Positions 1 to 10,379 of a DNA stretch of 64,000 nucleotides are shown piece after piece (within the stretch, counting starts at the first letter, position 1; every line of letters starts with the position of its first letter). Both the position numbers and the translations under genes were made by a program. This DNA comes from Notamacropus eugenii (lineage: Eukaryota; Chordata; Mammalia; Diprotodontia; Macropodidae). The notes under the pieces are model-generated. The model ran no database searches, was not told the DNA's origin, and worked only from the letters and a program-made list of their open reading frames with translations. The DNA is taken from NCBI RefSeq assembly GCF_028372415.1, contig NC_092872.1, positions 553,180,705 to 553,244,704 of the forward strand, written 5' to 3'.

Positions 1-44
1 TACTCTATTCAGTAGAACTACTCATAGGGCTTCTTCTCTGCCAC

Positions 45-376
45 TGTAATGCTAATTATGTTCATGAGAATTAAAGATCTTCCCTACCCATTAATGGACC
101 TGCCCATTAAGGTAAGCTTGCTTAGGGGAGATTTAATTTTTTTGTGGGAAGGCCCACACCTTTTGTTAGTTTCTAATGAGGCACTGGTTCTCAAAGGTCA
201 TGATGCTCTCTGGCTCTGAAAAGTATACATGTACTCTGTGGTGAGGTTTTATTTTGGGGCTTATTCATTGGAAGTGTTTGGCCAAAGACTATGGGTAGCC
301 GTCAAGAAGCTCCCTCACCTTTGAAAACCCAGATGTTGGTGCTTCTCTCTCTAGTAACCATGTGTGTGTGTATAAT
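45..376 (+). mobile_element. LTR copy 1 of a TGTAA...TTACA family, 3' truncated
   Basis: Begins TGTAATG and shows the same series of blocks as the copies at 968-1553 and 25211-25829: AAAGATCTTCC, CCATTAATGG, GAGGCACTGGTTCTCA, AACCCAGATGTTGGTGCTTCTC. Similarity stops near 376, where a non-LTR element begins, so the downstream part of the LTR is absent. No internal retroviral region is recognised beside it. It is an old, broken fossil. The 3' boundary is good to about 15 bases. Confidence 0.65.
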
Positions 377-967
377 GGTGTATTGATAATGCATTTTTGT
401 ATTTGAACTGTCTTAGGAAGATTCTGAGGATCACCTGTCAGGATAAGGTACCAGACATTGAAGTCCTTGCTCAAGCTGAACTGCCAAGTATTCAAACTAT
501 GCTTCAGAGAGTGCAACTCCAATGGACTGGCCATGTTGTTCAAATGCAAAATGTACGCTTGCCAAAAAGACTATTTTATGGAGACTCACAAGGGGCAGGC
601 GATCACATGGTGGTCAGAAGAAGCAATACAAAGACACTCTCAAGATCTCTCTCAAGAACTTTGGATTTGACTATGTACCATGGGAAATACTGGCACAGGA
701 CTGCTTAGCATGGTGTGCCCACATCAGAAAGGGTGTTGTGCTCTATGAGAAAAGTAGAATTGAGACAGCACAAAGTAAATGCAGGACGCACAAATTTGAG
801 ATATCCACCCCAAATATTCACATAGACTATCTGTGCCCATCCTGTGGTAGAGCATTCCAAATTCATATTGGTCTAATCAGCCACAGTCGGACACATTGAA
901 ATTTCACTTTGTCATGGTGAGGTCATTCTGGTCCTCTTCAAAAATGAAGGATAACAAGCAACCAATT
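377..967 (+). mobile_element. Non-LTR retrotransposon 3' end with C2H2 finger tail
   Basis: Carries the C-terminal end of a LINE reverse-transcriptase ORF plus a short 3' UTR. The protein starts LRKILRITCQDKVPDIEVLA and includes QWTGHVVQM, GQKKQYKDTLK and the tail CPSCGRAFQIHIGLISHSRTH, a C-x2-C-x12-H-x3-H finger ending at a stop at 897-899. The reading switches frame once, around base 600, so it is a pseudogene. The 3' UTR ends with GGTCCTCTTCAAAAATGAAGG, followed by an AACAAGCAACC tail. This terminal block is shared with SINE-like elements at 37590, 46462 and 47528. The clade (RTE-like or another finger-bearing LINE) is not resolved. Confidence 0.7.
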
Positions 968-1553
968 TGATATAATTTTGCTTCTTAATGGGAAGATCTT
1001 CTCCAGCCATTAATGGGCCTGAACATTAAGGGAAGCTTGATTAGGTGAGATTTGTTTATTGAAAGGCCCACACTTTTTATTAATTTTCTAATGAAGCACT
1101 GGTTCTCAAGGGTTGTGATGCCCTCTGGCTCTAAAAAATGTACGAAGACTCTGAGGTGAGGTTTTTCTTTGGGGCTTACTGATTGGAAGTGTTTGTTTGG
1201 TCAGACTCCAGGCAACCACTAAGAGCCCCCTGGCTTTGAAAACCCACATGGTGGTGCTTCTCTCTCTGGTGACTCTGTATGTAGCTAACGGTCAGACAGT
1301 TGGATCTGTCTGTTGATTTATGATATATGCATTGCTTATGTCAGATAATTGGAAGCCATGTCTATTGATTTTGATTTCTCTATATTTTCTCTGAAGTTCA
1401 AGGTGCTGACTTTTTTCCCTGAACTAAGTGAATGATATATGTGCTTGATTAAAGTGATTGTTGACCCCTCAAAGTTGCTTTCCTTTTAGAAAAGCAGATC
1501 TAAGAACCTGTGCAGCAGGCCCTCCTGTGTATGCCAGGGCCCTTACTGTTACA
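968..1553 (+). mobile_element. LTR copy 2 of the same family, near full length
   Basis: Runs from a TG at 968 to ACTGTTACA at 1553. It shares all blocks with the copy at 25211-25829, including CTTTCCTTTTAGAAAAGCAGATC near the 3' end and the repeated CAGACAGTTGGA and CTGTCTGTTGAT motifs. Same orientation as copy 1. No coding capacity. Fossil solo LTR or half of a disrupted pair. Confidence 0.65.
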
Positions 1554-1929
1554 GCCATCACTGATTTTGAAGAACTGAAATTAATTTTAAAGACTTCTTA
1601 AAGATTTGTAAAGTGGGGAGGGGAATGGGGAAATGTTTAAAAATGTAATTACACATATATTGGGTTAATAAGACTATCACTGCCTTACATCCAATATCTA
1701 TTTTTTTCCCTAATCACATAACTTTCAACATTTTGACTTTTCTTTCTCTGCTACTTGCCCGTTTTGTATCATTCACATTCATTGTCTGTTTTCCCAAGTA
1801 ATTAATAGAGGTTGTCATGCTTTAATTCTTTTTCCCTTCTCTTCTATTTTGATTTTTAATAACCTATCAGGAATGTGCCCACTTCCTCCTCTTCTGTCTT
1901 CAGTGAGACTGAGAACATCTGGTTATCAT
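1554..1929. other. AT-rich unique stretch
   Basis: No gene, RNA or clear repeat recognised. The polypyrimidine character in the second half may be an extension of the L3/CR1 fragment that follows. Confidence 0.4.
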
Positions 1930-2150
1930 CCTCTATATAATAATAATTCATATACTGAAAACAGTTATTGTCTCCCCACAGCCTTGTCTTCCCCAGGCTA
2001 AATAATCCCAATCCCTTTATATTTTTCTTAAAGTTTCTATTTTCTAGCACTTAATTATCTTTGTTTCTCTCCTTGAAAACCTTCTATAATTCCTTCACAT
2101 TACATTAAATCTTAGTGCCTAGATCTACCCTCAGTTCTCTAGAAAGTATT
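1930..2150 (-). mobile_element. L3/CR1 LINE fragment
   Basis: The antisense sequence shows the CR1/L3 3'-region pattern: a TTCATATACTGAAAACAG-like block followed by CTTCCCCAGGCTAAATAATCCCAATCCC, as seen in CR1-type LINEs of amniotes. Highly diverged, no ORF. Confidence 0.55.
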
Positions 2151-2321
2151 TGACTGAAATATTAGTGAGGAAAAATTAATCTAGAATGATAACAGTAATG
2201 ATAGTAATATAACAATGATAAAAAGCATTTTTGAAGGGATTTTTAAACAAATAGGAAACAGAATGTGTAGAGGAATTGCTAATAGGACAGGATGTTTGGA
2301 ACTATCTTCCTTCCTAATCTA

Positions 2322-2565
2322 TTTTTTTTCTTTTTGAGTCTCAGTCTCCCTATCTTACCCAGGTTGGAAATACAGTGGTCAGTCACAGGTCTGATCCCAA
2401 TACAGTGTCCCTGGAGGTTCACCATATCAGTGCCAAGTTTCATGTGAACAATTCAATCAGTTTCAGCCCTACTGAAGCTTAGACCTTCTTATCCAAAGCA
2501 ATTCACAAGCCTTATCCAACAAAGTGAAAGGGATTACAGTCATCTATCAACACACCAACCTAAAC
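2322..2565 (-). pseudogene. 7SL RNA-derived retropseudogene with partial S-domain deletion
   Basis: Read on the minus strand, the segment follows signal recognition particle 7SL RNA from its 5' end: CTGTAATCCC matches CTGTAGTCCC. It continues through the 5' half to GATATGGTGAACCTCC (7SL AATATGGTGACCTCC). It then jumps to GGGATCAGACCTGTGACTGACCACTG (7SL GGGATCGCGCCTGTGAATAGCCACTG) and finishes with AACCTGGGTAAGATAGGGAGACTGAGACTC and an A-rich tail (T-run 2322-2335 on the plus strand). About 80-90 nt of the central S domain are missing. Divergence is high, so it is old and surely inactive. It could be a decayed 7SL retrocopy or a 7SL-derived SINE-like element; one copy cannot decide. Confidence 0.75.
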
Positions 2566-2699
2566 TGCCTAAAAGGAAGACCTGCTGTAAAGAGAGAAAG
2601 GGAGAAGGGGGTAAAACAATATTACGTAGGTAGCCACCCCTAAAACAGAGAGCAGAGGCACTGAATAGGAGAACAGGGTCAATACTGAAATTATATATC

Positions 2700-2896
2700 C
2701 TAATCTCCTGAATCAGAACAGTTTCTTGTACTTTCTTATAATGTTAGGTATCATTCAGTATGGTTTGTCTCCACACCAACACTGGAAACTCCTTCTGGAA
2801 AATGATCGTGTCCTATTTCTTTGTATTCATCAAAATACATGTTTTACAGTGCCTTATACATGACAGGTCCTCAATAACTTTTTACTGATTGATTTA
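2700..2896 (+). mobile_element. L2 LINE 3' end
   Basis: Typical L2 3' block: CTTTGTATTCATC, ACAGTGCCTTATACATGACAGG, TCAATAACTTTTTACTGATTG. Heavily diverged. Confidence 0.55.
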
Positions 2897-2984
2897 TTAG
2901 TGACTTAAGTAGTTCATCTATCTCTTGGTATTAAATATGAAGTCTGTTACTATCACTTGGACATTGGATAAACCAAAGATTAGT

Positions 2985-4000
2985 TTCCATAGAATTCTAG
3001 AATCTCAGAGTTGAACATCCTTTAAAGGTCATCTACTTCAACCCACACCTGAATGGGAATGCCTTCTATAACTTTCCTTAACTCCCATTCCTCCCATAAC
3101 ATGATTATTTACCCTCTAGTTGATGGATAGATAATTTAACCCAGTAATATATATTTTAAATTTAATTTCTGAATGGATTCATTCAGCTAACAATTATTGA
3201 GTGCTTCTGTCTGTACTAATAGGCAGATACTCTATTAGCCTTTGTGGGACCCTATCATGTTTACAGATGGTTCTAATTTTTAGAAAATTCTTCATATGGA
3301 GTCAATCAAAATCTTTCTCCTTATAACTTCAGTTCATTCATCTTAGTTCTGCATCTTGGGGAAAGTTATAGACAGGATAAATGAATTGAAAAACAGCTAG
3401 ACTCCTGCATTTTTTTCAATTCTGAGATTGACTCTAAAATCCCTCTTCAGGAGGTAAAGGTTTCCTTCTCCCAAGGCTGACCTTTTTCCTTGATAGGTAT
3501 CATGTACATTGAGTGATAAGGCAGTTAGGTGACACAATGAATACAGTGCCAGGCCTGAAGTCAGGAACATTCATCTTCCTGAGTTCAAATCTGACCTCAG
3601 ATACTTACTAGCTGTTGTGACCCTGTGCAAGTCGTTTCACCATGTTTTCCTCAGTTCCCTCAGCTATAAAATGAGCTGGAGAAGAAAATGACAAACCACT
3701 CCAACTCCTTTGTCAAGAAAACCCCAGAAGAGGTCATGAACAAAGAGTGAATGGTTCCAACTGGGCTCCATGACCTCTAGTTTTAATTCTTTGATTCTGT
3801 GACCTTGGCTTAGTCACAGGTTATGTTGATTTATCTGTGGTCTTTATTCCGTCTCTTCATCAATCTTACAGAATTTTCCTGATTACCCTAAAATTTCTCA
3901 ATAAACTTCTACAATGTGGCACCTAGAACAACCATATTCTACAAGTGGCCTGGCCAGGCCATTAACAGGAACACTGCTATTCCAAAAGGTTTGAAAGCTT
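2985..4000 (-). mobile_element. L3/CR1 LINE fragment split by a SINE
   Basis: The left end has the CR1/L3 3'-terminal pattern in antisense: GAATCTCAGAGTTGAACATCC then AGGTCATCTACTTCAACCC. The right end has TCAATAAACTTCTACAATGTGGCACCTAGAAC and AAGTGGCCTGGCCAGG, the upstream CR1 block. A younger SINE (3515-3752) interrupts it. The ORF visible across 3916-4098 is a chance frame through this LINE. Confidence 0.55.
3515..3752 (+). mobile_element. Marsupial tRNA-derived SINE
   Basis: Head GGCAGTTAGGTGACACAATG, then GAGTTCAAATCTGACCTCAG, CTGTTGTGACCCTG, AAAATGAGCTGGAGAAG and CAAGAAAACCCCAGAAG. All SINE modules are in order. Inserted in an L3/CR1 fragment. Confidence 0.85.
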
Positions 4001-4795
4001 TAGGGAAACATTGCTGTTCCCCCTCCCATGGATGGTTAAGTGTCAATGGCACTGCTGCTTTTGCTTACGATGATCACATTCCCCTTGTTTGCTGGTGATG
4101 CTGCTTCTCCCCAGCTGTTGCCACACATGCTCCCTACCTTTATTTCAGCTCCAATTCCCGCCAGTCACAGAGCATTTTTTTTCAACTGCTGCTGATTCTC
4201 ACCACAGGCAGCACACACAATTACTTCAGTAAAGTAATTATTGTATTTTACAGTCAGGTCGGCCATTTTTCAACACAGGTGCATTTAATAAATTAGAACT
4301 GGTTGCTCCAAAAATGAACTTGACTTGCCATTTGAGGTTGAAAAGAGCACTTAGTGCCCTAAGTTAAGACAAACAAGCTTTGGCTTTACCAACTATTGGA
4401 CTAGATGTTAGAAAAATGGTCTGGGTTTTTGTATAAGATGCTGTCTCTTTTCTACCTTAAAATGGTCATCAGTTAATCTAAGCAAACATCTTAAGTACCT
4501 ACTCTCAGTTTAGCCCTGGGTCAAATGCTGGAAAAGAGGCATCACATGACAGGGAGGCAAAGGCCCTCAGAAAACATTTCTTGCAGTTTCCTTATTTTGC
4601 TGACAAGGAATCCAAAGCCCAACCAAGGACACAGAGGCCTTGGTCTTCTGATTAAATCCATTGCTCTTTCTAAAGTATCAGATATGATTCCAGTTCTCAA
4701 AGATGCTAAGGAAATCATTCTGACAAAGAGGAACCCTAGCAAACAAGGCAAGATAATATGAAATTATATACTAAGATACTCAGTATAAATTGTGT
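4001..4795. other. Unique stretch without recognised features
   Basis: No repeat family or gene recognised. The small open frames here (4525-4761 and its antisense) lack any recognisable domain or codon signal. Confidence 0.4.
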
Positions 4796-5370
4796 TGTAG
4801 GGATTTTGAGAAAGGAAATATTAACATGGGCTTGAATATCCGCAGAAGATTTCATGGAGAAGTCCTCATTTGGGTCTCATTGAAGGCAAAGTATCTGGAA
4901 AAAGAATTGTTAAGGGAGGGTATTCTAGAAAACAACATGAGTTCAAGGTTTGGGCCAGAAAATAGCATAAATAATGAAATAAAACTGACTAGGGCCAAAA
5001 GTGTAGACAGGTGGAATAGTGAGAGAGATGTGGATAAGGAGAGCGGGGACAATTTATAGAGGGACTTAATTGCCTGACAGAGTCATTTAAATTTGATACG
5101 GTTAGAAACAGGGAACCACTGAAGGTTGTTAAGGAAAAAAAGAAATAGAATGAAAACTGCATTTTAAAAATACAAGAAAGATTCATCTGACAACCATGGG
5201 CCAGATGCATTGGAGAGGGACAATTGTAGACAGGGAAGGAAAGTTGAGAGGTTACTGTAGTAATACAGGTATAAAGTGGAAAAAGTCTGGATTAAAACAA
5301 TAGTTTTAATTGTAGATCTGCAGAAAATAAAAGCTGTGGACCCATAGGAATCTTCTAAGACTGGTTTTTT
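4796..5370 (-). mobile_element. L2-type LINE fragment
   Basis: The plus strand shows the antisense-L2 sentence pattern: GACTTAATTGCCTGACAGAG, AACAGGGAACCACTGAAGG, GAGAGGTTACTGTAGTAATACAGG. Small ORFs here are chance frames through the relic. Confidence 0.5.
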
Positions 5371-5394
5371 TTTATTCACTAGTGTTTTGTTTTG

Positions 5395-5550
5395 TTTTCA
5401 GGAATGAGCACTGATTCTGGAGTCAGAGAACCTGGATTCAAATCTCACCTCTGATATTTACTACTGAGGAAGTGACTGAGCAAGTCACATAACCTCCTGG
5501 GGCCTCAGTTTCCTCATTAACGAAATGAGAGCATTGGACTGGATAACAGC
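5395..5550 (+). mobile_element. MIR SINE
   Basis: MIR pattern: CTGGAGTCAGAGAACCTGGATTCAAATCTC, AGCAAGTCACATAACCTC, GGCCTCAGTTTCCTCATT. Old. Confidence 0.8.
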
Positions 5551-5555
5551 AACAC

Positions 5556-5818
5556 GTGGTATCTATATATCTCTTACTATGTGTCCAGGCACTGTGCTGT
5601 GCTAAATAATTTTCAGATACCTTATTTTATCCTCACAGCAATCCAAGGACCTAAGTGCTATGATTATCCCAATTTTACATTTAAAAATAGGCAAACAGAT
5701 GTTAAGTGACTTGCCCAAAATCACATTTATCTAGTGAGAGTCTGAGGCTAGGTTTGAACTCAGGTATTCTTTACTCCAGGCTTAATTATCTATACCTTGT
5801 ATCACTTAGCTGCCTCAG
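5556..5818 (-). mobile_element. tRNA-derived CORE-type SINE
   Basis: Antisense copy: the L2-like tail CAGGCACTGTGCTGTGC lies at the left, followed by CAATTTTACAT, GTTAAGTGACTTGCCC, TTTGAACTCAGG and head remnants CACTTAGCTGCCTC. Confidence 0.8.
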
Positions 5819-6149
5819 GTAGGATGACCTTTGAAGTCCATTTCAGCAATGACCCTATGACCATCTAAGCCTAGTAATTCTGTGAGAGTAGCTACTGATG
5901 CTTGTCCACACAACAGTGTCTCCTATGATAAGAATGCAGTCCCCTGAGTTATGTGGGAATATGGAATGCAAACTCACTAGAAAAAAATTAAAATGAATAA
6001 CTGATTTCATATATGATCTCATGAAGAATGGAGCAGAGCATAACACAGACTGGGGAAAAAGATCTAACAAAACAATCACAATATCTTATTGAGTCATATG
6101 AAATAAGTGAGGCAGAAATAAATTCAAGAAAAGTTAAAATATAAAGAAA

Positions 6150-6332
6150 AACTGAGGCACCTTGGTGCAAGGGGGAAAGAATTGGTTTGGAATCCCAGCC
6201 TCTACAGAGATGAGCTGGGCAACCTTGTTTAAATCATTTCCCCCTAAGGGGCCTCAGTTTCCTCAATTACAAAATGTGTGCATTTGTTCTCTAAGGTGTT
6301 TTTCATCTCTAAATCTATGACCCTATAGAAAG
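6150..6332 (+). mobile_element. MIR-type SINE
   Basis: GGTTTGGAATCCCAGCC, GGGCAACCTTGTTTAAATCATTTCCCC, GGGGCCTCAGTTTCCTC, and CTCTAAATCTATGACCCTAT at the end. Confidence 0.65.
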
Positions 6333-7702
6333 AAAGTTCAGAGCTGTATGTAAGGAGGATTTTGTTATCCTTTTAAGAATTTAATTTCTCAGGCTTCATG
6401 GCCATGGCGATGTCTAGTTTTCAGTTGTTAGATAATAACTTCCAGAATAGCCCCAAGGATCCTAGATAGCAGTTTCTAAAATCATAGTGATGGACAGTCC
6501 TACTGAGACCGTGCAGTGAGATATAGGGGTGACAAAATGTGACATTTATTTCATTTGCACAGAATGACAATATTGTTAAAAATTAACCTGTGAGGCTATT
6601 GTTGGCAATATGCCTTCTTTGTCTGTTGCTCTATAAAGCAAGTGGGTACTAGTCAGTGAGTGGGGAACCCATGGAAAAACTCATTTGGGATTTGGGTAAT
6701 GCATAGACGAATGCATGTACCTGCCTCAACCAGCCCTTATTGAGGCTTGAAGGGATATAGGGGAGTGCATAAGCTGTACCTGTCTTGATTGACCCTATCA
6801 AGAATTTGTGCTAGTTGCCCTATCCTTCTCATGGTGGTCCCTGCAAGAAGGATGATTAGGGAATGATGCAGGAGTTGATGCTCCCATTATCATCAATCCT
6901 TTTGAGAAGACTAGATTAGAATAAAGCAAGATTATCAACCCCTCCAAAGCTGTCTTCCTGTCCTTCCTGTCTGACCAGATCAAGAGTGAACCTGTTAGAG
7001 GCTGGAGTTCAAAAACTCCAGTGTCTCCTGTTTGTTATTTGTGAAATAAGAGTATAACCCAAAGTTTGGAAAGAATATGGACAGAAATACAAAGGTTTAA
7101 GCACATTCTTGCAAAGTGACTTCTGACTTTGGAGGGATAAGTGGTAAAGAATGCTGCTGAATCTCATTTTTACTATAGTGAAGTGCCTTTCCTGAGGAGG
7201 GAGGAAGAAGAAACCAGATAATACAGTTCTGTGGAAAGGAAAGAATATTTTGAAAACTGTATTTGTAGTATATTTAATGGGCTGTAAATTCTTTGCCCAC
7301 TGTACCCCTGAGTTCTTCAAGGCTATTCCAGAGGTACAGGCAAAAGCTCTGCTGGAAAGCATTCAGGTCTAGGACTGATAATGGACTGTATATGTTTTAT
7401 CTAGAGGGAAGAGGCACATCACCAGAAATTCAAAGAATAATGTTCTTGCTTTCTTTTGGCAAATGGAGATATCAACAAATTTAGATTTATTATTGGTGGA
7501 AGAATTAGTCATTCTTTCTATTAAGCATAATGAGGTAAGGAAATTCTTCATCCTTCCTTGGAAGGCTATTAGTTTTCTAGACTCGAGAAGTCCTGGGGAA
7601 AACCTGAGAAACAGACAAAAAGTCCTGTTTCCTCCCAAGGACTAGAGAATCAAAAAATGGTGGGTGGGGGAGAAATAGCTACTTTATCTGTGTCTCTGCA
7701 TG
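6333..7702. other. Unique stretch without recognised features
   Basis: No gene or repeat family recognised. The overlapping antisense and sense ORFs at 7009-7645 (60-117 codons) have no recognisable domain or signal peptide and lie in unremarkable AT-rich sequence. Confidence 0.4.
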
Positions 7703-7703
7703 G

Positions 7704-7763
<60 letters not shown>
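7703..7763. repeat. (TG)n microsatellite
   Basis: About 60 bp, almost pure TG dinucleotides. Confidence 0.98.
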
Positions 7764-7765
<2 letters not shown>

Positions 7766-7973
7766 TGTGTGTATCTATGGAGTAAATTGATATAAATATA
7801 CACCAAGGAAATAGGCAAAAGTCATAGTTCTTTAAGAGAACATCTTAATGACTGCTGGAGATATCCTAGGATCTGTAAGCATCCTGTTTAAAGGATCATT
7901 CAGGCCAACAAGGAAATAGGGTCAGTCACACTAAAAAACAAAGGAAAGTATGACTGAAAAGGAAACATGCCAT

Positions 7974-8085
7974 ACACACACACACACACACACACACGTA
8001 AGCATATATGTATATATATACATATACACACATATATATATTTATACATATATAGGTATATAGTATACCTATACATGTGTATATA
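7974..8085. repeat. (CA)n followed by TA/ATAC-rich low-complexity DNA
   Basis: A short CA array (7974-7997) runs into alternating ATATAC/ATATGT sequence. The ORF across it is an artefact of simple sequence. Confidence 0.9.
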
Positions 8086-8924
8086 GCAACGGAAAATAGA
8101 AGCTAAATAAATCATTGCAATCCAAAATCATGAATGTGTCCCTTCAAAAGAAGAGCACATACACAATAATTCCAACTGAATGTTGGTAGTAATAGAAGGG
8201 AAATGAAAAGAAAGGAAGAAAGCAGAGAGGGGAAGAAAAAAGAGGAGAGGTAAGGGATGAGACTTTATTGAGATTTTAATCAGAATGGAGGAATTCCAGA
8301 TGAAAATTAGGGATCTGACAGATGATATCAGGTGAATTATTAGCATTATCATATTCCACTATGATTTCTAGATATTGATTCTGCCTGATGATAAACTGTT
8401 ACTGAAACATTTTTCTTTGGGAAGAAATGAAAATTAGACTAAGTGGTATCTGAGTGGCCTTGAGTGATTCACTTAGCTACTATACAATGCTGGACTGACA
8501 GCTGGCCTGGCTGAGTTCTATCATATATTAATGTGCATGGATGACAGAGTGTACAGTACAAGGATGTCACATGTGCAGTTTCGCTGAGACCAAAGGTCTG
8601 GGAGATGAAGTGTGATGGGACCATCTGTCACCTGAGGCAAAGATGTTCTTCAACCTGAGGCTTAGCAGTGCACCTAGGTTTTCACCTGATGTTAGACAGC
8701 CTGTTTCTTTATTTAAAAGAAAAATAACAGGGGCAAAGTGCCAGGGAAGGAGGTATTGGCTCCCTACCATCAACAGCAGGAAAGCTCATTAGCTTAATCT
8801 TAAAGCACTCACTATTGAAAACAAGTCAGTGCCAGAGAGAATGAGGGTAAGAGCTTGCCTTCTCCAGAAACCCACAACTTAGGAAAGTGCCGCTGAAAAA
8901 GATATTACAGGAGTCTCTGTGAAA
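8086..8924. other. Unique stretch
   Basis: A short purine-rich patch at 8195-8250. No gene or repeat family recognised otherwise. Confidence 0.4.
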
Positions 8925-9200
8925 GTACTTTCCCTCTCCTCTCCTCTATCCTCTAGATAAACCATACCCATCCCTTTAGACCTGACTATAATCTATCTCC
9001 TCCAAAAAGCTTCCTTGACCAACAGACTATATTAGTCTCTCCTGAATTTATACTGTCCTTCTTGAAATTGGCACTTTCATATTCTGCCTTAGATGATAAA
9101 TATATTTTCTATCATGCACACATATCTTATCTCCTTATTTTGATTAAAAGTTTCTTGAGGAAAGGGGATATATTCATAATTCTTTGTCTCTGAGATATAA
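8925..9200 (+). mobile_element. L2 LINE 3' fragment
   Basis: CTCCAAAAAGCTTCCTTGACC, TTTTGATTAAAAGTTTCTTGAGG and AATTCTTTGTCTCTG follow the order of the L2 3' region (AAGCCTTCCCTGA, then GTGAGCTCCTTGAGGGCAGG). Confidence 0.55.
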
Positions 9201-9207
9201 TCTGGCA

Positions 9208-9420
9208 TTATGACATCATAGAATCTCAGAGTTGGAAGAGACCTCGGAAGTCATCTAGCCTAATCCATACCCAAATAAATCGCCCTCTCCAATTTACTCA
9301 ACAAGCAGATCGGCTTCCACTTGAAGGCATTCCATGAGAGGGAAACCCCTTGTCTCCTAATAATTTCTGCAGGTGGCTTCCAGTTCTACATTCTAGGGCC
9401 AAGAAGGATAAGTTTAACCT
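9208..9420 (-). mobile_element. L3/CR1 LINE 3' end
   Basis: Antisense CR1/L3 terminal pattern: TAGAATCTCAGAGTTGGAAGAGACC, GAAGTCATCTAGCC, then CTTGTCTCCTAATAATTTC and TCTAGGGCCAAGAAGG. Confidence 0.65.
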
Positions 9421-9424
9421 CCCC

Positions 9425-9427
<3 letters not shown>

Positions 9428-9465
<38 letters not shown>

Positions 9466-9482
9466 ACACACACACACACACA
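9428..9482. repeat. (CA)n microsatellite
   Basis: CA array with one TACA interruption near the middle. Confidence 0.97.
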
Positions 9483-9627
9483 CTTTTATAAAACAATACT
9501 TAGTGATAGTTATTATCTATCCTTCCTACTAAGCATACATTGTAAAAATGTACATTAATTAATTTGTTGAAGGATAGGTAGTCTTGAATGCAAACCTATT
9601 TACTTCAATATCTAGTGGATGTAGATA

Positions 9628-9710
9628 TCAATCAATTAACATTTATTAAGCACTTACTATGTGCCAAGTACCATGCTAAGTGCTAAAGATACAAAAAGAG
9701 GCAAAAAGCA
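9628..9710 (-). mobile_element. L2 3' tail
   Basis: Antisense L2 tail: CAATTAACATTTATTAAGC, ACTTACTATGTGCCAAG, CTAAGTGCTAAAGATAC. Confidence 0.65.
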
Positions 9711-10379
9711 GCCAGTTTTACCTTTGTAACATCTCTCACAAGCACCCCATTTTGTTTCCTACTTACAAACCCTTACAACTTCATTCCTGAATTATGGCAG
9801 TAGCCTGTTGATTACTCTTCCTGCCACAAGTCTCTTCCCCAATCTAGTAAATTCTCCACTAAGTTGTCAAAATATTCTTCCTAAAGTGTATGTCTGAACA
9901 TGTCTTCTCACTACTCAGTAAACTCTAGTGGCTCCTTGTCACTTCCAGGATCAAGTACAAACCTTCTGTTTGTAATGTTCCTGACCCACCTTTCTAGTCT
10001 TTTTATACATAACACACCACCACCCCTCTTGCCTCTAGTATCTTTTGATCTGGCAAGGAGACTGGGGGCAAGTTATAAAGCACAAAAACAAGAAACTCTA
10101 AAACATTTTCTTTGAATGTCCATCATACAGTATGCCCCCCCACCTCAATCTCTACCTCGTGGTTTCCTTCAAGTTTCAATTAAAACCTTCTACAGTACTT
10201 CTACAGTAAACTTTCCCAAATTTCCCAAATTCCGTTAATTCTAGTGACTTCCATCTGTTGCTTATTTCCAACTTATCGTGCATATTGATTGTTTGTACAT
10301 AACTTTCTTTTTTTGCATGCTCTTTCCCATTAGTTTCTTGAGAGCAGTGTCTTTTACCTTTCTGTGTTTTCCCAGTGCT

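Noticed and set aside
2336-2565. Alu element
   Set aside because: It keeps 7SL sequence (GATATGGTGAACC and neighbours) that Alu lacks and shows no dimer; better called a 7SL retrocopy with a partial deletion.
3916-4098. 60-codon ORF with a clean ATG
   Set aside because: Overlaps the end of the antisense L3/CR1 relic and continues into unassigned DNA; no domain.
7009-7362. 117-codon antisense ORF
   Set aside because: No domain, signal peptide or repeat match, and overlapped by frames on the other strand; chance frame in unique DNA.
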